Source: Klebsiella sp. BIGb0138
GTDB taxonomy: Bacteria; Pseudomonadota; Gammaproteobacteria; Enterobacterales; Enterobacteriaceae
NCBI RefSeq assembly: GCF_004342285.1
Contig: NZ_SMCV01000003.1
Span: forward strand, 310,001-374,000
DNA: 64,000 bases
Reading direction: 5' to 3'
The notes beneath the pieces are model-generated. The model was not told the DNA's origin and searched no databases. It saw only the letters and a list, made by a program, of their open reading frames with translations. The translations under genes and the position numbers were made by a program. Numbering within the stretch: position 1 is the stretch's first letter; every line of letters begins with the position of its first letter. This document shows, in pieces, positions 10,251-16,866 of this stretch.

Positions 10251-10464
10251 GTTGACAACCTCAATGAAAATATCCAGAGTACAATCTCCAGTGTTCATTG
10301 ACATAAAATGACATTTCCCTGGAACGAGACTCTATTGTTCGTTGCTGACCAGTTACGACAATGCGCCTTTTTATCCACTAAAGATACTCTTTAATTTTTA
10401 TTCGATGAAATAACTAAAAAGGCTATTGATTTGAAGATGATAACCTCCGTGCGTGAAGGATAAA

Positions 10465-10480
10465 CCGGCACAACGGCCGG
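10465..10480 (-). terminator. weak hairpin after the YdfK-like gene
   Basis: CCGGC (10465-10469) pairs with GCCGG (10476-10480) just downstream of the stop at 10486 on the minus strand, followed by TTTA. The stem is short, so it is a weak terminator candidate between the two paralogues. Confidence 0.3.
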
Positions 10481-10485
10481 AGTGG

Positions 10486-10719
10486 TTATAATTTTCCGTT
10501 TACTCTTTGATTATCCGCCAGAACATCGATCGCCGTTTGCAGAGCAATCTTATCATCGCGGCGCTTTTGGGTCCGTTGCAGTACCTGAAGATACTCACGT
10601 AACGTTCTGGCATTGATAGGGCGACCGAGCTTTCCGACTTCAAGCACGGCATTACCCAGAATTATCTTAACGGGCGGGAGCTGCGCAGGGTACCAATCAA
10701 GGGTGTCTTCCGATTTCAT
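10486..10719 (-). CDS. ydfK: YdfK/YnaE family cold-shock protein
   Basis: A 77-residue protein, the same length as E. coli YdfK and YnaE and similar along its whole length. It starts MKSEDTLDWYPAQLPPVKII and carries GRPINARTLREYL, ALQTAID and a C-terminal DNQRVNGKL. E. coli members are Rac/Qin prophage genes induced by cold shock and their function is unknown. No prophage genes surround this copy, so it looks like a resident chromosomal version. GGAG lies 9 bases before the ATG. A diverged paralogue follows about 235 bp downstream, and a YmcF-type gene is divergent to it. This suggests a shared cold-shock locus. Confidence 0.8.
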   Translation of the reverse strand: MKSEDTLDWYPAQLPPVKIILGNAVLEVGKLGRPINARTLREYLQVLQRTQKRRDDKIALQTAIDVLADNQRVNGKL

Positions 10720-11288
10720 AGCAAAAATCTCCGGGAAAGGTAGTGTAGCATAATACAGGCCACGCGTGGGCCCCGCGGCAATGATTAAGTTATTAAATAA
10801 CAGGAAAATGTGTCAGTATCAGTCAGTATATGCATAGATTTTTTTGCCAGCACCAGGGTTAAAAAAACGTGAAAAAATAAGCCTTGCCAATATATCGTTA
10901 ATGTGCGTTAATGACTTTAACGGTTTGAGTCTTAAAAGTTATCTGCAACAGTTTCTGAATTTTCTCATCGCTTTTATCTTCTGATATCTCCTTTTGGGTA
11001 TTTTCTCTGTGATAAATTTTCTACAGACCTGATATGCCCAAGGGCTAATAAAAAAACTAACAACATTGTAAAGGAAATCACTACCGGGAAATAATGATTA
11101 AGCAGGTGAAAAACCTCAGGTTAATCATGAAAAGAACGAACGCAGAGCGCATTTGCATCTTTGTCTTCTGTGCTACCCGGTGATTTCGACACTATCCTTG
11201 ACCTTGAAAACCACAGAAAGCGTTTTCACCAGAGTATAACCTCTTGTCCCTGCGGTAGTGAATGTTGTCGCACATAAAGGCTAGCATT
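10720..11288. promoter_or_regulatory. divergent cold-shock control region with a csp-like leader
   Basis: About 570 bp separate the YdfK-like gene (minus) from the YmcF-like gene (plus), with no convincing gene between. For the plus-strand gene, TTGCCA (10884-10889), a 17-base spacer and GTTAAT (10907-10912) precede ACGGTTTGA (10920-10928). That string matches the first nine bases of the E. coli cspA mRNA as I recall it, just before its cold box. A start there gives a leader of about 370 bases, the long structured 5' UTR typical of cold-shock mRNAs. A 10-bp palindrome CCACGCGTGG (10760-10769) lies just upstream of the YdfK-like gene. No second csp gene is present. Confidence 0.42.
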
Positions 11289-11477
11289 ATGACGGAATAC
11301 ATTCATTTCAGGTGCCCATGTTGTCATGGGTCACAATACAGAACATCCAACTACGATGTGTCTGAAAAAAATCCATTTGGCGCAAAATGTATCTTTTGTA
11401 AAACATCCATGATTACATTTGACAATATTGCTCCTTACATCACCAGCGGCGCAGCGTCGATGGAATGTCGGAAATAA
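11289..11477 (+). CDS. ymcF: YmcF/YnfQ-like cold-shock zinc-ribbon small protein
   Basis: A 62-residue protein with the sequence FRCPCCHGSQYRTS then NPFGAKCIFCK: two CxxC pairs forming a small zinc ribbon. It closely resembles E. coli YmcF and YnfQ (about 62 residues), small proteins found beside cold-shock genes and made after cold shock. The frame is open to a GTT-rich upstream ATG at 11262, but AAAGG 8 bases before the ATG at 11289 and the family length fix the start. A long leader with a csp-like 5' end precedes it and a strong terminator follows, so it is a one-gene transcript. Molecular role unknown. Confidence 0.78.
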   Translation: MTEYIHFRCPCCHGSQYRTSNYDVSEKNPFGAKCIFCKTSMITFDNIAPYITSGAASMECRK

Positions 11478-11483
11478 CCTAAA

Positions 11484-11510
11484 AATGCCCCGGAGCGGGG
11501 CTTTTTTGTT
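11484..11510 (+). terminator. intrinsic terminator after the YmcF-like gene
   Basis: GCCCCG (11487-11492), loop GAG, CGGGGC (11496-11501) and then a run of six T. It begins 10 bases after the stop codon and is a textbook rho-independent terminator. Confidence 0.9.
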
Positions 11511-11567
11511 TTCATTATCCAATGTGTGGCATCGCCATCATTGCTCTTGCACCCAGGCGGTCAACTC

Positions 11568-11795
11568 ATGAAGAAAGTTATTGTTTTTTTCAATGCAGCA
11601 CCAGCAGTCGTCGTGACGATAATGCTGGGCGTAACAACAATATTACGTGAGTATCCTAATGGCGAACAAACGCATCTGCAGATCATGTCCGCTGAGTTTC
11701 CTTCCTTAACCGGCGATCACCGCGTGGTACACGTCGCTTCCGATCGCGATTTAACGTCAGCCGATATTCAAAACGCGGCGGTAAAACTGTTGTAG
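11568..11795 (+). CDS. hypothetical protein, 75 residues
   Basis: The ATG at 11568 (MKKVIVFFNAAPAVVVTIML) is preceded by AGGCGG at a good distance. An upstream ATG at 11526 in the same frame would add 14 unlikely residues. The N-terminal half is hydrophobic up to about residue 23. The rest is polar (EYPNGEQTHLQIMSAEF, DRDLTSADIQNAAVKLL) and looks like a small alpha/beta fold. It could be a signal-anchored or exported small protein. I do not recognise a family. It is flanked by other small plus-strand genes, with independent ribosome sites. Confidence 0.55.
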   Translation: MKKVIVFFNAAPAVVVTIMLGVTTILREYPNGEQTHLQIMSAEFPSLTGDHRVVHVASDRDLTSADIQNAAVKLL

Positions 11796-11947
11796 TTGCC
11801 GGGCCAGGAAAGGCCGCCAGCCAGCCGGGAACGCTTTTAAATCCTTATCCTTGCGGAGGATAGGGAGGCTGTGCATGTTTTAACGGATGAACCCCTGCCC
11901 GGTGCCTATAATTGAGATGAGTGTGTCCCGATTTGAGGTAAAACCAT

Positions 11948-12160
11948 ATGATTACGCACCCGGAAGTTCGACGCTGGGCATCGGTCATGCTGATGTCCGC
12001 TTTGCGTGGCGAGATGTCCCAGGAGGAGATCCTGAAGCAGGTTCATATGATTTGTGAGAACCATGGTTCGGCGTGTCTCGAGGATCTTATCGATGAAATT
12101 CTCATTGAAGCGGGCCGCATTGGGGCAGGGCATAGCGACGGCTCGTTTTATCAACATTAA
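11948..12160 (+). CDS. hypothetical protein, 70 residues
   Basis: MITHPEVRRWASVMLMSALR followed by acidic helical stretches (GEMSQEEILKQVHMICENHG, LEDLIDEILIEAGRIG). It is predicted to be all-helical and cytosolic, with two cysteines. GAGGT lies 8 bases before the ATG. A GC-rich inverted region (about 11820-11870) between it and the preceding gene may end that transcript. The protein family is not recognised. Confidence 0.6.
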   Translation: MITHPEVRRWASVMLMSALRGEMSQEEILKQVHMICENHGSACLEDLIDEILIEAGRIGAGHSDGSFYQH

Positions 12161-12172
12161 CGGAGAGGCTTG

Positions 12173-12286
12173 ATGCTCTTTGCTTTTGGATAATCAGCGC
12201 TCGCCGGCTCGCTATTTGCCACTACGGCCAACTTTGTCTGGCGCCATCGCTTAGCCAGCGCTGCGGGTATTAAAACACAATCGTGA
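12173..12286 (+). pseudogene. possible small membrane-protein gene with an in-frame stop
   Basis: GGAG followed 7 bases later by an ATG at 12173 opens the frame MLFAFG, then TAA at codon 7 (12191-12193), then in the same frame SALAGSLFATTANFVWRHRL and onward to TGA at 12284-12286. The conceptual 37-residue product looks like a small helical protein interrupted by one nonsense codon. It starts 12 bases after the preceding gene. It may be a remnant or chance. Confidence 0.28.
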
Positions 12287-12542
12287 ACGAACCCCTTTCA
12301 TCGGAGATGGTCAGCTCTTTTCTGGCGGCTACCCACACCATCTCCTGATTTTTAGAACTAAAATAAGAGGCGTCTCTTATTTTCTCTTCACCAAAATCGA
12401 AGGTAATTTCGACAGGATGGACAGTAATGTCAATCATATAGCGACGGCCATCGACATAACCTTGTACGCTGGCGGTAATCTGTTTTCCAATCCCGATATC
12501 GGTACGACAATTTTGCGCATGGGTTGTTGATTTTTCGGTCAT
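12270..12542 (-). CDS. hypothetical protein, 90 residues
   Basis: MTEKSTTHAQNCRTDIGIGK, then alternating hydrophobic strands (RYMIDITVHPVEITFDFGEE, ELTISDERGSFTIVF) suggesting a small beta-rich cytosolic protein. AAGAGAAAAG-type sequence precedes the ATG. There is no signal peptide and no recognised family. The end overlaps the decayed small frame at 12173-12286 by 17 bases. Confidence 0.55.
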   Translation of the reverse strand: MTEKSTTHAQNCRTDIGIGKQITASVQGYVDGRRYMIDITVHPVEITFDFGEEKIRDASYFSSKNQEMVWVAARKELTISDERGSFTIVF

Positions 12543-13053
12543 TTCTTTTCTCTTTTTCGTCCGTAGTCATTCGGATATGAAAGAACATTACCATATCTCA
12601 TTCATCGTATTATGGCTAAATTACGACTCGTACCATTTATCTTATTTTTATCTTTTCCGTAATATTTAATATGGAAATTATATCATTATTAGTGAATGCA
12701 TCCAGAAATGGCGCTTATAAACGCCTGATGCCATAGGCTTGTACCACCGCTATTTCTGTCGCTCTGCTGATGGTTATCTGATAAGCGGGCCAGGGGCCGC
12801 GGTCACTAATGACATGAGATACCTCCTGATAGCCATAAGGAAGATGTTTGACTCCACGACGACTTTCCAGAGAGCGCGATGCCAGAGGCAGAGGGCAAAA
12901 GAGATAAGGCAACTGCTTACTTAATTATAGATGAAGATCGTGCGATCGACGGCTATATCCGCTTTGTCGGCGAACGATGACCTGAGCGACGAGCGTTTAT
13001 CCGTTTTCACCTATAATGAAGGGGAAACGCGATACATTGACAGGAGGGGAATG
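12543..13053. other. gap without a confident gene; possible ORF remnants
   Basis: The first part (12560-12720) is very AT-rich and probably contains the promoter of the minus-strand gene at 12270-12542. From 12739 onward there are short overlapping frames on both strands, none with a good ribosome site. One 33-codon frame at 12879-12980 (MPEAEGKRDKATAYLIIDED and onward) looks protein-like and is followed, one frame over, by protein-like sequence leading into the next gene. See findings. Confidence 0.4.
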
Positions 13054-13233
13054 ATGACAGTTTATTTACGTAGCACCATTACCGGAAAAATCCTTACCCA
13101 GGAAGAGTGGCAGCACTCCGTAAATGAATGGGAAGATGAAGGCGGAACGCCTTCACCCGCGGATGAGTTTATCGAAGTGGTGAAGGACCGTGACGGAAAC
13201 TGGGTGGAGAAAAATAACCCTAAACCGGGTTAA
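13054..13233 (+). CDS. hypothetical protein, 59 residues
   Basis: The product starts MTVYLRSTITGKILTQEEWQ, continues HSVNEWEDEGGTPSPADEFI and ends with a charged tail. It is acidic and cytosolic. The AGGAGG at 13041-13046 is best spaced for the second of two consecutive ATGs, at 13054. The frame stays open upstream to 12931 and that part also looks protein-like, so a longer or frameshifted ancestor is possible. Its stop overlaps the stop of the convergent gene at 13230-13499. No family recognised. Confidence 0.55.
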   Translation: MTVYLRSTITGKILTQEEWQHSVNEWEDEGGTPSPADEFIEVVKDRDGNWVEKNNPKPG

Positions 13234-13499
13234 TCTTCCTGAAAACGCCTTTCAGACTCAATTTCGCTAATGTATTCAAAGGGAAGTAAATTGATGTTGG
13301 CATTATTCATCAACCAGCCCGGCTTTTCTCTTCTGAGCACTGTGCCGGGAATAAAACAGCCGTTCGCGACGCTGCGAATCAGGGCAAATTTACCGTTGGT
13401 GAATTTAACCCGATGAATACAGACAGGATGTGACTTCTCACCGCGAAACTGCGTTTCGATCACATACCCATCAAGAATATCTTCACTGTGTTTTTTCAT
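13230..13499 (-). CDS. hypothetical protein, 89 residues
   Basis: MKKHSEDILDGYVIETQFRG and then strands (VCIHRVKFTNGKFALIRSVA, GTVLRREKPGWLMNN) give a small, basic, beta-rich cytosolic protein. It is convergent with and overlaps the preceding plus-strand gene by 4 bases. I see no recognisable domain. Confidence 0.58.
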   Translation of the reverse strand: MKKHSEDILDGYVIETQFRGEKSHPVCIHRVKFTNGKFALIRSVANGCFIPGTVLRREKPGWLMNNANINLLPFEYISEIESERRFQED

Positions 13500-13562
13500 G
13501 ATTCGCTACTCGTCTGCAAAATAAATAATCTGGATTGATTATTTATATTTCTGACCAGCCCG

Positions 13563-13739
13563 CTATCCGCCGATACAAGAACAATCTGAGGGGAGAAATA
13601 TCAGGCTACAATAGGCGCATTGCAATGGGTTATCTCTGCGCATATCTCTGGCTTTCTGCTCGGTGACGTGTGAACATTCCGGGCATTTAACCTCAACGGG
13701 GCGTTCTTTGAAGTGCCTAAGTCCACTGGAATATGACAT
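13563..13739 (-). CDS. small zinc-ribbon protein, 58 residues
   Basis: This frame begins at an ATG on the minus strand (13739) and reads MSYSSGLRHFKERPVEVKCP, then ECSHVTEQKARDMRRDNPLQ, then CAYCSLIF and a tail ending CSCIGG. Two CxxC pairs about 20 residues apart (CPEC and CAYC) form a zinc-ribbon pattern matching that of the divergent gene at 13864-14028. The two share the order xVxCPECxH and LxCxxCxxxF, so they are probably paralogues. AAGAGA lies upstream of the start. The pattern resembles the YnfU-type small zinc-binding proteins. The function is unknown. Confidence 0.62.
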   Translation of the reverse strand: MSYSSGLRHFKERPVEVKCPECSHVTEQKARDMRRDNPLQCAYCSLIFLPSDCSCIGG

Positions 13740-13863
13740 GAGTCGTCTCTTCTGCAGGTGGAGGTACCACCTTACCCCATCCGCGGAACAATAGCGCTAT
13801 GTTTGTGTGTTTTTTAATCAGTTGATGGTATGATAGACCACATTCATTAAGCAGGTAAAGCTT

Positions 13864-14028
13864 ATGTCATTCTTCGACAACGCAGTGAAGCGTTTTACTT
13901 CCACCTCTGAGGCTACGGTAACCTGTCCGGAATGCGGGCATAAATCGCGGCAGCCGGTGAGAAAAATTAAAAGCGGAGCGGCGTTGCTGTGTCCGCGCTG
14001 TAAGGCATTGTTTGTCATCTCTAAATAA
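13864..14028 (+). CDS. YnfU-like small zinc-ribbon protein, 54 residues
   Basis: The product starts MSFFDNAVKRFTSTSEATVT, followed by CPECGHKSRQPV and LLCPRCKALFVISK. Two CPxC knuckles 22 residues apart should bind one zinc ion. AGGT lies about 9 bases before the ATG. It resembles the YnfU family of small zinc-binding proteins, whose role is not known to me. It is divergently arranged with a paralogous zinc-ribbon gene, sharing a 124-bp control region that contains TATGAT about 30 bases upstream of this start. Confidence 0.65.
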   Translation: MSFFDNAVKRFTSTSEATVTCPECGHKSRQPVRKIKSGAALLCPRCKALFVISK

Positions 14029-14041
14029 AGCCGACTCCCAT

Positions 14042-14077
14042 CATCTTTCACGCTGCCCGCAGGCATCCTGAAAGATG
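14042..14077. terminator. hairpin between the zinc-ribbon gene and the acetyltransferase
   Basis: CATCTTTCA (14042-14050) pairs exactly with TGAAAGATG (14069-14077). The 18-base centre contains a smaller GCC/GGC stem. It lies 14 bases after the plus-strand stop and 70 bases after the end of the convergent acetyltransferase gene, a position that suits a bidirectional terminator. Confidence 0.5.
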
Positions 14078-14147
14078 TTGTGCTGCCGTCTTTTCGCCGC
14101 GGCGCCAGCCGGCGGCACTGGCACTACGGGCAGGGCTGCTGCTGCGT

Positions 14148-15014
14148 TCAGGCATGCGAGAGCGTAGGGAACATCATCTTCCGGCCTTTAAAGATATTTT
14201 CTTTAGCCGAATAGATGAACAGAAAATCATCGCTTTCTATCTTTTCATACTCACCAGGGCGATCTTCCTTCGGCGTAAAGCCTAACATCACCTGTTGCGT
14301 ATGCTCTGCCGCGAGCTCATTAACGATTTTCGTCATTGAATTCTCGCCATCACAGAAAATATCAAAGCAAATCAACGTATGATCGTTTTGCAGCGCAATC
14401 ACCACGGCATTATTTTTTTCCGAATAATAGACGAAGTGCTTCATAAAGGCCGAGCAGTAAAACATCAATAAACCGAAGTTATTGTATGCCGAGAGCTGAG
14501 CAAACGGGTTAGATTTATGATAATAGTGTTTGAGCACCTCGACATCGCTCTCTTTGTCCATATTGAGCTTGCGGAAATCCCCGGGCGTCGGCATGACTGG
14601 TAGGGTATACTGGTACTCATCGGTTTGCTCAAAACCAAACTTGGGATAGAAATCGATGGTGGTGGAGTTAGCGAAGAGAAAAATGCCGTCGGCCCGATCT
14701 TGCCAGTCCACGAGGATCTGATTAATCAACTTGCTAGCCAGCCCCTTATCGCGATGATCGGTTTCGGTCATCACGGTGCCAATCTGGATATAGCGCTTAC
14801 GTTGGCCCTGCCACAGCAGATCGATGATATTCGCGGAAGCATTGGCAATCACGTTATTATGATCGACAAAAGCATAAGGAATGTATGATTCAGTCCAGTA
14901 ACCTTTTTTGTACCAATCCTTAAAAGAGAGGTCAAAGGTCTTAATGGCCAAATTAATGAAGCTGTTTCTTAACACATCATCATGTAAAACCTGCTTAACT
15001 AATTTGTATTTCAT
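14148..15014 (-). CDS. GNAT family N-acetyltransferase
   Basis: A 288-residue protein. A GNAT domain occupies the first half, with the acetyl-CoA-binding region around IQIGTVMTETDHRDKGLASK (the H/RxxGLA loop) and NSTTIDFYPKFGFEQT, where the motif-B tyrosine/phenylalanine region lies. A further C-terminal domain has no recognised signature. The frame opens further upstream, but AAGGAA 10 bases before the ATG at 15014 (MKYKLVKQVLHDD) marks the likely start. The substrate cannot be told. It is convergent with the zinc-ribbon gene and has low-GC codon use relative to the metabolic genes around it. Confidence 0.8.
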   Translation of the reverse strand: MKYKLVKQVLHDDVLRNSFINLAIKTFDLSFKDWYKKGYWTESYIPYAFVDHNNVIANASANIIDLLWQGQRKRYIQIGTVMTETDHRDKGLASKLINQILVDWQDRADGIFLFANSTTIDFYPKFGFEQTDEYQYTLPVMPTPGDFRKLNMDKESDVEVLKHYYHKSNPFAQLSAYNNFGLLMFYCSAFMKHFVYYSEKNNAVVIALQNDHTLICFDIFCDGENSMTKIVNELAAEHTQQVMLGFTPKEDRPGEYEKIESDDFLFIYSAKENIFKGRKMMFPTLSHA

Positions 15015-15497
15015 CGGTCTGTATTCCTTTTTATAAACTTTGCTACCCGACATCACTTCTGCCAAATTAATATTGCAAAAATATTGGCTCATTTATGCGT
15101 TGAGTATGGACTTTTCCCGATATTTGTACAGTCTGTTGCCCGCAGTCGTGTCTCAGGACGTTGGCTCGGTCACAGTACGGCACAGTAAAGAGGGCAGGCG
15201 GCTCGGAAGCCAGAGGACTGGAAGGACGACAATGGTCAGGAATAAGCCTCCTGTCGCGCAAATTTCCCGCAGCAGGTTTCACCGGTAAAACTTATTTAAG
15301 CGGTGAATGAATGTCTATTAACTCTTACGTATGCCTGGCAATAAATGAAATGCCCTGTTGCTCATCGTTAATTCACATCTTAAACCATAAACCACGTTTA
15401 AGATGTGAAATGCATTGCCGAAGCGTTTGATGCCGGAGGCTGCTGTGCCCAACCGGCGTTTACCGCTGTGCGACCTTATGGCGCCTGCAGCCGAATA
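15015..15497. other. intergenic region with a 14-bp perfect inverted repeat
   Basis: About 480 bp lie between the acetyltransferase start and the ene-reductase stop. Frames here are short, lack ribosome sites and run on both strands, so no gene is called. The striking element is a perfect palindrome at 15372-15409, listed separately. The first 100 bp should carry the acetyltransferase promoter. Confidence 0.5.
15372..15409. repeat. perfect 14-bp inverted repeat
   Basis: TTCACATCTTAAAC (15372-15385) and GTTTAAGATGTGAA (15396-15409) are exact reverse complements around a 10-base spacer. It lies about 90 bp beyond the stop of the minus-strand ene-reductase gene. It could be that gene's terminator stem or a dyad operator. 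There is no T-run. Confidence 0.6.
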
Positions 15498-16616
15498 TCA
15501 GCGCGCCTGTTTCACCGCTATGGCAGGGTAGTCGAGATAGCCCTCTTTACCGCCGCCGAAGAACGTCTCTTTAACCGGCTGATTAAGCGGGAGCTGATGT
15601 TGCAGGCGATAGGGCAGATCGGGGTTGGCGATAAACGGGCGGCCAAAGCCAATCAGGTCGGCCCAGCCGTTCGCCAGCGCCTCCTGCGCCCGCTCAACGG
15701 TATATTTCCCGGAGTATATCAGCGTGCCGCGGAAGATCATGCGCAGCGCTTCTTTAAACGCCGCAGGCATCACCGGCGCGTCATCCCAGTCGGCTTCAGC
15801 GATATGAATATAGGCAATACCAATCTCATTCAGCACGTTGGCAGCCGCCAGATAGGTGGCTTCCGGAGTATCATCCTTCGACCCCATCAGCGTGGTCAAC
15901 GGCGCGAGACGGATCCCAACTTTTTCTTTGCCAATGGCCGCCGCGACGGCTTCTACGACTTCGCGTAAAAAACGCAGGCGATGGGATAGCGAACCGCCAT
16001 ATTCATCGTCGCGCTGGTTTTCGCGGGAATCAATAAACTGGTTAATGAGATACCCATTGGCGCCGTGCAGTTCCACACCGTCAAACCCGGCTTCCATCGC
16101 ATTGCGGGCCGCCTGAGCATACTGTGCAACGATGGCCGCAATCTCTTCTCTCGTCAGCGCTCTCGGCATGGAGTGCTGCACCATCTCGCCGACGCCGTTT
16201 TCCGGGCCACGGCCTTCGACATCGACAAACACCTTGACCCCTTGCGCCTGAATCGCCGATGAGGAAACCGGCGCGGCGTGGTCTGGCTGTAAAATGGTAT
16301 GCGAGACGCGGCCCACATGCCACAGCTGGGCAAACATCGTCCCGCCGGCGCGATGCACCGCATCGGTCACTTTTCGCCAGCCCGCGATCTGCTGTACGCT
16401 GTAAATGCCAGGCGTCCAGGCATAGCCCTGGCCCTGTTGGCTAATCTGCGTGCCTTCGCTGATAATCAATCCTGCGCTGGCGCGTTGTGCGTAATACTCC
16501 GCCATTTGCCCGGTGGCCACATTGCCTGCTCCGGCGCGGGAGCGGGTCATCGGGGGCATCACAATCCGGTTTTTCAGCATCACTGCCGGCAGAGAATAAT
16601 GGTCAAATAACATCAT
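15498..16616 (-). CDS. alkene reductase, Old Yellow Enzyme family (NemA-like)
   Basis: A 372-residue FMN-dependent ene-reductase that would use NAD(P)H to reduce activated C=C bonds, maleimides or nitro compounds in the cytosol. Family landmarks seen: MPPMTRSRA near the N terminus, YYAQRASAGLIISEGTQIS, QLWHVGR, the HGANGYLINQF motif (substrate-anion-binding His/Asn), and a C-terminal FGRPFIANPDLPYRL that binds the FMN phosphate. It differs enough from E. coli NemA to be a paralogue. GGAG precedes two tandem ATGs, of which the first is at 16616. No TetR-type nemR gene is adjacent. Confidence 0.88.
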   Translation of the reverse strand: MMLFDHYSLPAVMLKNRIVMPPMTRSRAGAGNVATGQMAEYYAQRASAGLIISEGTQISQQGQGYAWTPGIYSVQQIAGWRKVTDAVHRAGGTMFAQLWHVGRVSHTILQPDHAAPVSSSAIQAQGVKVFVDVEGRGPENGVGEMVQHSMPRALTREEIAAIVAQYAQAARNAMEAGFDGVELHGANGYLINQFIDSRENQRDDEYGGSLSHRLRFLREVVEAVAAAIGKEKVGIRLAPLTTLMGSKDDTPEATYLAAANVLNEIGIAYIHIAEADWDDAPVMPAAFKEALRMIFRGTLIYSGKYTVERAQEALANGWADLIGFGRPFIANPDLPYRLQHQLPLNQPVKETFFGGGKEGYLDYPAIAVKQAR

Positions 16617-16866
16617 GCGTCTCCATTTATAGCCTATCTGATCAGGCGTTGAACGAGGTAATGGACGCAGAATAGACCCTGGCTATCCCATAAGAAATGA
16701 CACAGATGTTAATAGACTATTGCTCATTTTGTTTAGAAATAAAAACTGGTTAAGACGTTTAAATGCAGAGCGATATAACGTGATAAAGGTAATGACCCCT
16801 ATCATAAATAGGTAGGGGAAATGTGTTATCATCCCGCCCTTCCCTTTTCGTTTTGGGCTCTTTTTT

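Noticed and set aside
9979-10311. 110-codon plus-strand frame
   Set aside because: It is antisense to the YdfK-like paralogue, whose family similarity and ribosome site are clear.
12739-12924. 61-codon plus-strand frame opposed by a 65-codon minus-strand frame
   Set aside because: Neither has a good ribosome site or recognisable content, and they overlap almost completely.
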